Shown in pieces: positions 50,257 to 58,039 of a DNA stretch of 64,000 nucleotides. The position numbers and the translations under genes were made by a program. The notes below the pieces were generated by a model. It was given only the letters and a program-made list of their open reading frames with translations. It had not been told where the DNA came from and made no database searches. This DNA is from Candidatus Sumerlaeota bacterium (GTDB lineage Bacteria; Sumerlaeota; Sumerlaeia; Sumerlaeales; Sumerlaeaceae): the NCBI GenBank assembly GCA_026398535.1, contig JAPLSQ010000012.1:29393-93392 (forward strand), in the 5' to 3' direction. Position 1 is the first letter of the stretch. Each line of letters opens with the position of its first letter.

Positions 50257-51210
50257 ATGATGCCTGATCTGTCGCGTCCGCGCTTCGTTCATTATATTGA
50301 ATATGCCGGTTGGCAACTGGTTTCGTCGCTTCTGCGCCTGTTGCCGCGGCGAATGATTGTGGGAATGGCTTGTCTATGCGGGGCGTTTTTGTATCACATT
50401 CTGCGTGTGCGCAGACGCGAGGTCGAAGAAAACCTGGCAGCGGCATTTGGAGACGGCGGTGGGACGCTCGATCTGCGACGTGTCGCTCTTGAGACGTACA
50501 AGAACAGTGTGCTCACTTTTTTTGAAATCGCCGGGGCGGAACCTTCAGAGGGCGATGACAGCAAACTCTTTGAGGAGCCCGTCGGTTGGGAATATCTCGA
50601 GCAGGCGCTGCGCGGACAGGCGATCATTCTCTCCGCGCACATCGGCAATTGGGAAGTGCTTGGCCTGTACGGGCGAAAAATAGGGATCAGGCTTGTCACG
50701 TTTGCCAAGCCGCTCCACAATCCTCTTGTCAACAAGATGGTGCTTGAGGAACGCCGCCGGCGCGGGCTGGAGATACGCCCCGTCTCGTCCATGCTCAAGG
50801 GCGCGGTGGATGCGGTCCGCGAAGGGGCATGGCTGGGTATTATCGGCGATCAGGATGCGGGCAGGCGCGGAATATTCGTGGATTTCCTCGGGCGTCCCGC
50901 CTCCACTTTTCAGGGCGCGGCACTGTTGGCATGGAAACTGAATCTGCCGATCACTCCCGCGTTCTGCATTCGTGAACAGTCACCGTTGCGCCCGTTGCGT
51001 CTCATCATCATGCCGCTTATTCATCCCGATCCCAGCGCGCCGCGCGATGCTGAAATCACGCGTCTGACGCGCGCGCATGTGGCCAGTCTTGAAAAAGTGA
51101 TCGCCCAATACCCCGAGTCATATTTCTGGTTTCACCGGCGCTGGAAAACCCGCCCAAGGCCGCCCCGCGTCAATATGCCGGCGCCGGATGCGGAACAGGC
51201 CATGGTCTGA
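50257..51210 (+). CDS. LpxL/HtrB-type lysophospholipid (lipid A) acyltransferase
   Basis: The 317-residue protein has an N-terminal membrane-associated helix region and the HxxxxD/E catalytic motif (LSAHIGNWEVL). GIIGDQDAGRRGIFVDFLGR, FQGAALLAWKLNLPITPAFC and the C-terminal YPESYFWFHRRWKTRP motif are all hallmarks of the LpxL/LpxM family. It adds a secondary acyl chain to Kdo-lipid A or a similar acceptor at the inner membrane, which implies an outer membrane with lipopolysaccharide. Start at ATG 50257 or 50260; a longer frame from 50176 overlaps the pseudopilin gene. Convergent with the endonuclease I gene. Confidence 0.92.
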   Translation: MMPDLSRPRFVHYIEYAGWQLVSSLLRLLPRRMIVGMACLCGAFLYHILRVRRREVEENLAAAFGDGGGTLDLRRVALETYKNSVLTFFEIAGAEPSEGDDSKLFEEPVGWEYLEQALRGQAIILSAHIGNWEVLGLYGRKIGIRLVTFAKPLHNPLVNKMVLEERRRRGLEIRPVSSMLKGAVDAVREGAWLGIIGDQDAGRRGIFVDFLGRPASTFQGAALLAWKLNLPITPAFCIREQSPLRPLRLIIMPLIHPDPSAPRDAEITRLTRAHVASLEKVIAQYPESYFWFHRRWKTRPRPPRVNMPAPDAEQAMV

Positions 51211-51264
51211 GTTCATGGCCATGCGGCGGCATCCGGTCTTACACGCGCCGTGACGCGCCCCTTA

Positions 51265-52518
51265 TCAATATTCATCCCAGTCTTTTACGGCGGTGCGAGC
51301 CACGGTGGCGATGGAGCTGTCAATGTTTGCGAATGTTGGATTGGGATCGGCGCCGCCGGTGGTCGAGTTGATAAGGCTGTTGCCGTTGACCCGGAGTTGG
51401 AGTGTCTGTCCGGCTGTTGCCGATGCGCTCAAACTTGCCGTGATCAGGAAGCTTGTCGCGGTCGTCTGGGCGCGCGAAGGCGCCGAACAGGTGAGGGTGG
51501 CGGTATTGCTGGTGAATGCTTTTGTGGCAAGCAGGTTGTCGCCCGTGGTCACTGTGCCAGACTTGTCGTTGTCCCTGTAAAGCCGCACCGCCGTAATCGC
51601 GCTGTCGGGGAGGACGCCGATGTTGGACACGGTCATACTGTTGAGGTCCCATTCCTTCGGATTCGCGGACAGGTTGAGCGTGAGCACAGGATAATTGGAG
51701 GCGCCCTGGGTGACCATTGCTCCGGCGCGGTTCACTGAGGAAATGCTCAACACATCGCCGTCCGAGACGGGGCCATAAATAAGGTAGACGTAATCGGGAT
51801 TGTCGACGAACGGATTGCGGTTGTGCTGATATTGCTGGCCGATTCTGTCGTTTCGCAGACGCTCGAGGTTGTCAGGGGCGTCAACATTATGCCACTGGAT
51901 CAGCGTGCCGAGCACGGACATTGTGTTGTCCGGCGGATTGAGGCTGTTCGACAGCATCAGATCGGTCTCCGGCCCCGAGGATTCATACCGCACATCCATG
52001 TAAAGGATTGCCCGCGCCACGTCACCCTTTTTGGCGTCGCGCACCTCGAACTGCGTGCCGGTCCACTTGTTGCCGCTGTCGGTGTTTGTGGGGTTGGGCA
52101 CATAATTGTAGATGCTGTTGCCTCGGCTGCTGTTGAGGCTCGGATTTTCAGGAAAAAGATGGTGCAGATCACTGACCTTCGGGCTGGCATCTGTCCCGCG
52201 GGAGCGCGGCCAGGTGTGTTCGATGTTCCAGCTTGATCCATAACCGGATTTTGGAACGGATCCTCCTTTGTAGAGGAGCATGATGTTCTGGCTGTTGTTG
52301 GGATCTTCGTCCGTCACGCCGAGGGCGATATCACAATTGCTGTAGGTAATGACGGTGTGCCCCTTGATGATGGTGTGGAGCGTGTCCTTGAGCGCGGAGC
52401 CCGACAGACCGATGGCGTTGTCATAATACCCGGCAGGGGGAGCGGCAGGCAGGCGGTTCAGAGAGATGAACAACAGGAGAATGAGCGGGGTGACAAGCGG
52501 GAACTTCAAATGCTTCAT
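51265..52518 (-). CDS. Secreted endonuclease I family nuclease ending in DWDEY
   Basis: Starting at ATG 52518 gives 417 residues with a signal peptide (FPLVTPLILLLFISLNRLPAA). The endonuclease_1 domain (about 30-250) has the catalytic/metal motif NIEHTWPRSRG and the HHLFPENPSLNSSRGN motif, as in EndA/BsuB-type extracellular DNases. Residues about 265-405 are a beta-rich domain (LTLNLSANPKEWDLNSMTVS). The C-terminus is DWDEY, the shared motif. It probably degrades extracellular DNA for nutrient use. It is divergent from the DNA-methyltransferase cassette, and the 229-bp AT-rich gap between them (52519-52747) holds no recognisable gene. Confidence 0.88.
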   Translation of the reverse strand: MKHLKFPLVTPLILLLFISLNRLPAAPPAGYYDNAIGLSGSALKDTLHTIIKGHTVITYSNCDIALGVTDEDPNNSQNIMLLYKGGSVPKSGYGSSWNIEHTWPRSRGTDASPKVSDLHHLFPENPSLNSSRGNSIYNYVPNPTNTDSGNKWTGTQFEVRDAKKGDVARAILYMDVRYESSGPETDLMLSNSLNPPDNTMSVLGTLIQWHNVDAPDNLERLRNDRIGQQYQHNRNPFVDNPDYVYLIYGPVSDGDVLSISSVNRAGAMVTQGASNYPVLTLNLSANPKEWDLNSMTVSNIGVLPDSAITAVRLYRDNDKSGTVTTGDNLLATKAFTSNTATLTCSAPSRAQTTATSFLITASLSASATAGQTLQLRVNGNSLINSTTGGADPNPTFANIDSSIATVARTAVKDWDEY

Positions 52519-52747
52519 AAGGGCGCGCGGCGCCGGCAAATTTGGGTTCGATGCGGATTTTGACATTATTGATCAAACGTGTATATGACACAAATCCCTT
52601 GGGATTCACGGCAACTGAAGAATATTATATGACGGGAATTGCGCGGTTGCGGCAATTTGATGGAAGCATTGCCTTGTGAATCTGAAAAGTCAGTGTTGCA
52701 CACGGCATAATAAATGAAAAGGTTCCTGAACACTACTGTTACATCAG

Positions 52748-53767
52748 ATGACGAAGATGAGCATCGATTATACATGCGTTGAGCTTTGTGCGGGCGCCGG
52801 CGGACAGGCAATTGGCATAGACCGCGCCGGCTTTAAAGCTGTTGCTCTTGTGGACAATGATCCCGCATGTTGCAAGACTTTGAGATGCAACCGCCCCGAT
52901 TGGAATGTGATCGAGTGCGATTTGAGGCAATTCACAGGCAAGGCTTGCCAGGGAGTTGACTTGGTATGCGCCGGCGTCCCTTGTCCTCCCTTCAGCATCG
53001 CAGGCAAACAGCTTGGTGAAAATGATGAACGGAATCTTTTCCCTGACGCATTGCGAATAGTTTCGGAAATTTCTCCGCGCGGCGTGCTGTTTGAGAATGT
53101 TCCGGGTTTGGCCGATCCCAAATTCAGCGGCACATTGAATGGTATATTAATATCCCTGAATCAACAAGGTTATATGCCTGTGTGGAAAATTTTGAATGCG
53201 CGCGATTATGGCACTCCTCAATTAAGACCCCGCCTTATTATCGCCGGGCTTCTGCCAGATATATTCGCTCATTTCATGTGGCCAGAGATAGGGCCATCAG
53301 CCAAAACGGTTGGGGAGACACTCTATCACGAAATGAGCAAACGCGGCTGGCGGGATGCAAAGCGATGGGCTGATCATGCCAGCATGATAGCCCCAACACT
53401 TGTTGGCGGCAGCAAAAAACATGGAGGTCCTGACCTTGGTCCCACGAGAGCGCGCCTGGCTTGGGCCAAACTCGGTGTTGACGGCCTTGGACTGGCCAAT
53501 GAGCCGCCCGCCCCGGATTTTACTGGCATGCCGAGGCTCACAGTTCAAATGGCGGCTTTGATACAGGGCTTTCCCCACGATTGGCAATTCCATGGAGGAA
53601 AAACTCAAGCCTACAGACAGATAGGGAACGCGTTTCCGCCCCAGGTTTCCTATGCTGTGGGCAAACAGATACGGGCCGCAATTGAAGCCTTCTTATCCGG
53701 CGCGAAGCCTGCGGCATGCATTAAACCTGAGATTATCGCGACTCAGGAGGTTTTCGCGTTTGGCTGA
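52748..53767 (+). CDS. DNA cytosine-5 methyltransferase
   Basis: The 339-residue enzyme has the ordered C5-methyltransferase motifs. These are SAM-binding ELCAGAGGQAIGIDRAGF (I), catalytic Cys in GVPCPPFSIAGKQ (IV), FENVPGL (VI), QLRPRL (VIII) and AYRQIGNAFPPQVSYAVG (X). It transfers methyl to cytosine in a specific DNA site. The variable region between motifs VIII and IX determines the target and cannot be decoded here. It is the first gene of a three-gene cassette with an HNH nuclease and Vsr, i.e. a likely type II restriction-modification system with its mismatch-repair helper. The region is more AT-rich than its neighbours, suggesting transfer. ATG 52757 is an alternative start. Confidence 0.95.
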   Translation: MTKMSIDYTCVELCAGAGGQAIGIDRAGFKAVALVDNDPACCKTLRCNRPDWNVIECDLRQFTGKACQGVDLVCAGVPCPPFSIAGKQLGENDERNLFPDALRIVSEISPRGVLFENVPGLADPKFSGTLNGILISLNQQGYMPVWKILNARDYGTPQLRPRLIIAGLLPDIFAHFMWPEIGPSAKTVGETLYHEMSKRGWRDAKRWADHASMIAPTLVGGSKKHGGPDLGPTRARLAWAKLGVDGLGLANEPPAPDFTGMPRLTVQMAALIQGFPHDWQFHGGKTQAYRQIGNAFPPQVSYAVGKQIRAAIEAFLSGAKPAACIKPEIIATQEVFAFG

Positions 53768-54335
53768 ACTCAAGGGATCAAAGACAAAATTGCGGGCATA
53801 TTTTCTGGCTCATGTTGGGGAAGTGTTAAGTTATAAACAGTTGCAGGATGTGGCGGGCGGTGTGGCGGAGTTTGGGCGCCGAATCAGGGAATTGCGAAAT
53901 GAGGAGGGCTGGGCTATCGTCACCCATCGCGACAAGGATGATCTCAAGCCCGGCGAGTATATGCTTGAATCGCTGAAGCAGCGGCCAGCGTTCGCCAGAA
54001 ACATATCAAACGAAACCCGCGCCTGTGTTCTTGATCGCAACGGATACACCTGCCAGATGTGCGGACTTGCGGCGGGTGATATTGATGTGCAGGGTCGGCG
54101 TGTTCGGCTTTGCATCGGGCACATCGTTGACAAATCAGCGGGCGGATCCGATGATCCGGGAAATCTTCGGGCATTGTGCACAAAATGCAATGAAGGAGCA
54201 TCAAATGTAACCCTGCCACGTCCGAAGCTGATAAAACTTCTCGCTCAAGTGCGGCGCGCCACGGCGCATGATCAGATGAAAGTTCTTCGATGGCTGATCA
54301 AAAAGTTTCCTTCCAAAGTCAGCAAGAGGGCTTAA
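53760..54335 (+). CDS. HNH endonuclease, likely the restriction partner
   Basis: TTG 53760 is the start: AGGAGG lies at 53745-53750, 9 bases upstream, and the gene overlaps the methyltransferase stop by 8 bp. The 191-residue product has an N-terminal winged-helix-like domain (about 1-75, LRAYFLAHVGEVLSYKQLQD) and a C-terminal HNH fold with a zinc pair. The zinc/HNH part reads CVLDRNGYTCQMCG, then GHIVDKSAGGSDDPGNLRALCTKCNEG. Position and fold match restriction endonucleases of small C5-methyltransferase/HNH/Vsr cassettes. The cleavage site should be the same as that of the methyltransferase. No separate controller gene is visible; the overlap suggests translational control. Confidence 0.87.
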   Translation: MAELKGSKTKLRAYFLAHVGEVLSYKQLQDVAGGVAEFGRRIRELRNEEGWAIVTHRDKDDLKPGEYMLESLKQRPAFARNISNETRACVLDRNGYTCQMCGLAAGDIDVQGRRVRLCIGHIVDKSAGGSDDPGNLRALCTKCNEGASNVTLPRPKLIKLLAQVRRATAHDQMKVLRWLIKKFPSKVSKRA

Positions 54336-54375
54336 GAAGATCGATAAAATCAGCAAAGAGCGCCGTTCCGCGAAC

Positions 54376-54762
54376 ATGTCGCGAATCCGCTCCAGCGGCA
54401 ATAAGTCCACAGAATGGAGGCTTCGGGCCCTCCTTGTCAGATACGGTTTCAACAAGTGGAAGCTTCACCCGGCAGACATCACAGGCAGGCCTGATATTGT
54501 TTTCCCCGGAAACAGGATTGCCATCTTTCTTGACGGCTGTTTCTGGCATGGTTGTCCCAAATGCGGACGCGTGCCAAAATCGAACCGCAAATATTGGGCC
54601 GCCAAACTTGAGACTAACCGGCGGCGGGACCGGGCTGTCAACCGGAGGTTGCGCAAGAATGGCTGGCACGTTATCCGCTTCTGGGAATGCCAGATTCAAT
54701 CAGTCTCGCGCAAAAGCGTTATTGATAAAATCAGCCGGTTTGTAAGTCATACTGATTGCTGA
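54376..54762 (+). CDS. vsr: Very-short-patch mismatch repair endonuclease
   Basis: Vsr nicks 5' of T in T:G mismatches that arise when 5-methylcytosine deaminates, so it protects the sites of the adjacent methyltransferase. The 128-residue product has MSRIRSSGNKSTEWRLRALL, the catalytic Asp in RPDIVFPGNRIAIF, and FLDGCFWHGCPKC with zinc and active-site residues, plus the C-terminal VIRFWECQI. In the same frame, KIDKISKERRSANM precedes the ATG and matches the Vsr family, but no ATG, GTG or TTG lies before it. Either a rare start is used or the family N-terminus has been cut short. Its 3' end overlaps the convergent HEPN-like frame by 32 bp. Confidence 0.93.
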   Translation: MSRIRSSGNKSTEWRLRALLVRYGFNKWKLHPADITGRPDIVFPGNRIAIFLDGCFWHGCPKCGRVPKSNRKYWAAKLETNRRRDRAVNRRLRKNGWHVIRFWECQIQSVSRKSVIDKISRFVSHTDC

Positions 54763-55240
54763 ATGCGCCATTGGCGGAATCGTACTGCGTCTGCGCTTTG
54801 TTGCCCCCGCGCGCTTTGAGCTTCAGCAACTCCTTGAGCAACGGGTTTTCTTCCTGTTTGGTTGCGCTTGTCGCGGAATCTGTCGCTGTTGCCGCGGCTG
54901 CCGCATCGGCTTTCTGTTCTGGTTGCTTTGCCTGCGCGATCTGTTGCCCGTCGCGGTCAAAGCCGAAACCTGCCGAAAACGACAAAAGAGCCACAACCGC
55001 CAGCCCAGCAACTGACAACGCGCTGAGCCGCGCGGAACCGCGCAGGGGATCCGACAACAGCATGGCGCGCACGCGGGGCGGAAATTCGTTTGTTTGCTTA
55101 ACAATCAGTGCTTTGATGGTTTTCTCAACAGTCTGTTGGCAACAGAAAGCCACATAGAGGTAACGCCTGGACTTTTGCATGGCTCGGGCAGTGTCAAGAT
55201 CATATTGAGCTTGTTCAATCCATCGTTCAGGCGCGTTCAT
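54731..55240 (-). CDS. Chimeric frame: truncated HEPN domain joined to a membrane-anchored tail
   Basis: Residues 1-54 (MNAPERWIEQAQYDLDTARA, then YVAFCCQQTVEKTIKALIV) match the N-terminal half of HEPN-domain proteins. These are often paired with minimal nucleotidyltransferases as toxin-antitoxin units. At FPPRVRAM the family similarity stops. A membrane span (LSALSVAGLAVVALLSFSAG, about 72-91) and an Ala/Gln/Lys-rich tail follow, as in the C-terminus of an unrelated membrane protein. The RxxxxH nuclease motif of active HEPN proteins is missing and no nucleotidyltransferase gene is adjacent. The frame is open over 169 codons, so it may be a recent deletion fusion or a pseudogene. It overlaps vsr. 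Confidence 0.55.
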   Translation of the reverse strand: MNAPERWIEQAQYDLDTARAMQKSRRYLYVAFCCQQTVEKTIKALIVKQTNEFPPRVRAMLLSDPLRGSARLSALSVAGLAVVALLSFSAGFGFDRDGQQIAQAKQPEQKADAAAAATATDSATSATKQEENPLLKELLKLKARGGNKAQTQYDSANGAFSNQYDLQTG

Positions 55241-55335
55241 ACCAAGTTCCTTAATTCATTATGCCAGGACCAAAGCAACAGCTCTTTTTATGTGTTGGCG
55301 CCATCAGAACTGACGACTTCCACCATACTCGGTAT

Positions 55336-55431
55336 TCATCCCGCGTTCAGGAAGTTCATCGTGATGCGCACGTCCGGGTGCAGGCTTTGTTTGACCGGAC
55401 ATATTTCGGCGGCGCGCTTGAGCGCGGCGGT
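55336..55431 (-). pseudogene. Possible remnant of an OsmC-family gene
   Basis: On the minus strand a short frame bounded by stops reads ...AAEICPVKQSLHPDVRITMN and ends soon after, which resembles the C-terminus of OsmC/Ohr-family proteins (Cys-Pro-Val motif, then beta strands). Nothing of the N-terminal two thirds is in frame. It lies between the HEPN chimera and purH in a stretch otherwise without genes, so I read it as a gene remnant; the match is short and uncertain. Confidence 0.35.
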
Positions 55432-55470
55432 TCAAGGCAGGCAAGGATGCCAGCGCCACAAGGGTGGCTG

Positions 55471-57090
55471 TCAGTGCCTGAAGTGGCGCATTCCGGTGAA
55501 AACCATGATCAGGCCGCGCTCGTTGGCCGCGGCGATGACCTCCTCGTCGCGCACGCTTCCGCCCGGCTGGATGATGGCGCGGATGCCCATGTCGGCCGCC
55601 GCGTCCACGTTGTCGCGGAACGGGAAGAAGGCGTCGCTTGCCATGAAGGCTCCGCGGATCGGGCTTCGCGCCTTGACGGCCGCGATTTTTGTCGAATCGA
55701 TGCGGCTCATCTGGCCGGCGCCGATGCCGACTGCCGCATCGCAGGACGTGAACACAATGGCGTTCGATTTCACATACTTGGCCGCGCGCCACGCGAAAAG
55801 CAGCGCTTCGATATCTTCACCGGAGGGTTGCAGCTTTGTCACCACCTTGAGCTGTTCGCGCGTGATGAGTCCCAAGTCGCGCTCCTGCGCGAGAATCCCG
55901 CCCACGACGCTGCGCAGCATCATCTGCGGCTTCTTAGCGGTGAACGCTCCCGTTTCAAGCAGGCGCAGATTTTTCTTCTTTTTTAATTGCGCGGCGGCAT
56001 CCCTGGCGAATCCCGGCGCGATGATTGCCTCGACAAAGAGGCCGGCCATGGCCGCGGCGGCTTCTGTGTCCACTTCGCGGTTGAACGCGATGACCCCGCC
56101 GAACGCGCTGTCGGGATCGCAGTCGCGCGCCGCCTTGAACGCCAGCGCCGGCGTTTCAGCCCGCGCCAGGCCGCAAGGATTATTGTGCTTGATGATGCAG
56201 CAGACCGGTTCTTCGAATGCCCGCGCCAATTCGAGCGCGGAGTCGAGATCGAGGATGTTGTTATATGATAGTTCCTTGCCGTGGATCTGGCGGGCGCGGG
56301 CAACCGAGGTTTCGGTTGCCTGGTCATCGCGATAGAATGCCGCGGTCTGGTGTGGATTTTCTCCGTAACGCAAATCCTGGTTTTTTGCGAATGTCAGTGA
56401 AAGGGTTTCGGGGTATGCCACGGCGCCGGCGTCGTGGTCGTGGCCGCTTTCGCGCGTGTGTGTGCGCGGCTGTTGGGCGAGCGCTTCAGGCACACCGGCG
56501 GGATTTTGAAGGTATTCGCAGATGGCATGATCGTAGTGCGCCGTGCGGTGAAAAGCGTCCGCCGCCAGCGCCCTGCGGATTCCGGGGATGGCATCATCGG
56601 GAAAGCCGCCCTCAAGCAGGCGCCGTATGAGCGCATAATGTTTCGGGTCGCGCACGACAAGCACATCGTCATGATTTTTTGCCGCCGCCCGCAAAAGCGC
56701 CACGCCACCGATGTCGATCTGTTCCATGGCATCCGCAATCGTCACGCCGGGCGCCGCAACCGTCTTTTCAAACGGATAGAGATTCACGACCACGATGTCG
56801 ATCGGACTGATGCCCGCCTCGGCCAGAGTGCGCATGTCATCGGGGTTGGAGCGCCGCGCCAGTATGCCGGCAAAGATTATCGGATAAAGAGTCTTGACCC
56901 GCCCGCCGAGGATTGCCTCCTGTCCGGTATAATCGGAAATCGCCAGCGCCGCTATGTTCCTCTCGCGCAGGAACGCAAGTGTGCCGCCAGTCGACTGAAT
57001 CTGACAGCCATGCGCGGCAAGCGCGCGGGCCAATTCCTCCAGCCCTGTTTTGTCATAGACGCTGATGAGCGCGGTGCGAATTTTCATCAT
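55471..57090 (-). CDS. purH: Bifunctional AICAR formyltransferase/IMP cyclohydrolase
   Basis: The 539-residue protein performs the last two steps of IMP synthesis. The N-terminal cyclohydrolase (about 1-190) has ALISVYDKTGLEELARAL, STGGTL, VVNLYPFEKT and IDIGGVALLRAAAKNH, so the Tyr, Asp and Lys of the active site are present. The usual VKTLHP-x-x-HGGIL motif reads VKTLYPIIFAGILARR: the Lys is kept but both His are replaced. The C-terminal transformylase keeps the catalytic Lys-His in CCIIKHNNPCG, plus SAFGGVIAFNREVD and the C-terminal FFPFRDNVDAAADMGI. It starts at ATG 57090 and lies 30 bp downstream of the BMC flavoprotein gene, possibly in one transcript. Confidence 0.95.
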   Translation of the reverse strand: MMKIRTALISVYDKTGLEELARALAAHGCQIQSTGGTLAFLRERNIAALAISDYTGQEAILGGRVKTLYPIIFAGILARRSNPDDMRTLAEAGISPIDIVVVNLYPFEKTVAAPGVTIADAMEQIDIGGVALLRAAAKNHDDVLVVRDPKHYALIRRLLEGGFPDDAIPGIRRALAADAFHRTAHYDHAICEYLQNPAGVPEALAQQPRTHTRESGHDHDAGAVAYPETLSLTFAKNQDLRYGENPHQTAAFYRDDQATETSVARARQIHGKELSYNNILDLDSALELARAFEEPVCCIIKHNNPCGLARAETPALAFKAARDCDPDSAFGGVIAFNREVDTEAAAAMAGLFVEAIIAPGFARDAAAQLKKKKNLRLLETGAFTAKKPQMMLRSVVGGILAQERDLGLITREQLKVVTKLQPSGEDIEALLFAWRAAKYVKSNAIVFTSCDAAVGIGAGQMSRIDSTKIAAVKARSPIRGAFMASDAFFPFRDNVDAAADMGIRAIIQPGGSVRDEEVIAAANERGLIMVFTGMRHFRH

Positions 57091-57120
57091 GATGACCTGC
57101 TTGGGAATGTGTGTGTGTGT

Positions 57121-57933
57121 TTATTCGGCCTGCAGCGCGATGCCTATCCTTTCGGCGTGCTCGCGGGCCTCGCTGGTGACGATAGCGTCGGGACTGTGCG
57201 TGAGCGTCTTCTGGTTCATGGCCTGCGCCCGTATCACGTCCTCCGCCGTCACGAACTCTCTTTTGGTCACGGGTCGCTGCCGGGCCAGGCGCGCGGGGGT
57301 TTCATTTGGTGCGATGTGGAACGCATCCGCGACGACGGCGGCGAGTTCGACGACAGGAGCAAACCGCACACCCATCCGCGCCATATCGTGCAAGGGTTTC
57401 TCCGCCGTTTGCAACCATGCCGGGGGCGCATTTGGGCGCCTTTCGCGCAGGGCGCGACCCATCTGGGCAATATCCCGCGCAATCACAACCAGTTTCCCCT
57501 CACAGATCATTTGGGTCATGTGGAATGTGGGAATTGAATCGTCCATGCCCCGGGCGATTTTCGCCGCGGTATTCAAAGAAATGCCGGGAGCCAGCAGCCC
57601 CTCACAGCGGTTTGCAACTGACAACAGTTCACGCTCGCAATTGGACGCGAGATATTCCGTGTTCCCCGGCAACTGCCGCATCACCTCCTCCGGCTTGAAG
57701 AAGCGTTTGAAGCTGTAACTGAACGCGGCGCTGAAAGAGTATTGTCGCTGTGACAAATCGGCAATCTGCGCGAGGAAATCGCCGGGCGGCTCTTCACGCC
57801 CCATAAAAAGCAACAACAGGTGATGACTGGCTGATGCCGCGGCAACGTCGGCGGTCAAATCCGATTGGCGCAACGTTGCCACAACCTCAGCCCTCACACG
57901 CTCACGCAATTTAGCGATGTCAGAGTCTGTCAA
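57121..57933 (-). CDS. Microcompartment-associated flavoprotein-like protein (HFCD-like)
   Basis: The 270-residue product resembles the flavoproteins of the phosphopantothenoylcysteine-decarboxylase (HFCD) type that accompany BMC loci. GLLAPGISLNTAAKIARGMD and KLVVIARDIAQMGRALRERR match the flavin-binding region in pattern. The C-terminal part, REFVTAEDVIRAQAMNQKTL followed by DAIVTSEAREHAERIGIAL, matches the short C-terminal tail motif frequent in such BMC proteins. The gene lies 106 bp downstream of the BMC-H shell gene in the same direction. A redox role inside or near the microcompartment is inference. The N-terminal 80 residues are unassigned. Confidence 0.65.
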   Translation of the reverse strand: MTDSDIAKLRERVRAEVVATLRQSDLTADVAAASASHHLLLLFMGREEPPGDFLAQIADLSQRQYSFSAAFSYSFKRFFKPEEVMRQLPGNTEYLASNCERELLSVANRCEGLLAPGISLNTAAKIARGMDDSIPTFHMTQMICEGKLVVIARDIAQMGRALRERRPNAPPAWLQTAEKPLHDMARMGVRFAPVVELAAVVADAFHIAPNETPARLARQRPVTKREFVTAEDVIRAQAMNQKTLTHSPDAIVTSEAREHAERIGIALQAE

Positions 57934-58039
57934 TGTTCATTCCTCGCGGGCGGATCAAACCGCACAATCCATTTAAAATATGGGTGCGCGGCAGACAGGA
58001 GAATCATGCGATCCGCCGCGCGTTGGCGTCTGTGTTCTA

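Noticed and set aside
54731..55240. HEPN-MNT toxin-antitoxin pair
   Set aside because: The HEPN part is only half a domain, lacks the RxxxxH motif and no nucleotidyltransferase gene is adjacent.
55304..56335. Long plus- and minus-strand frames overlapping purH
   Set aside because: They are shadows of purH in GC-rich sequence, with Arg/Ala/Gly-rich translations and no domain pattern.
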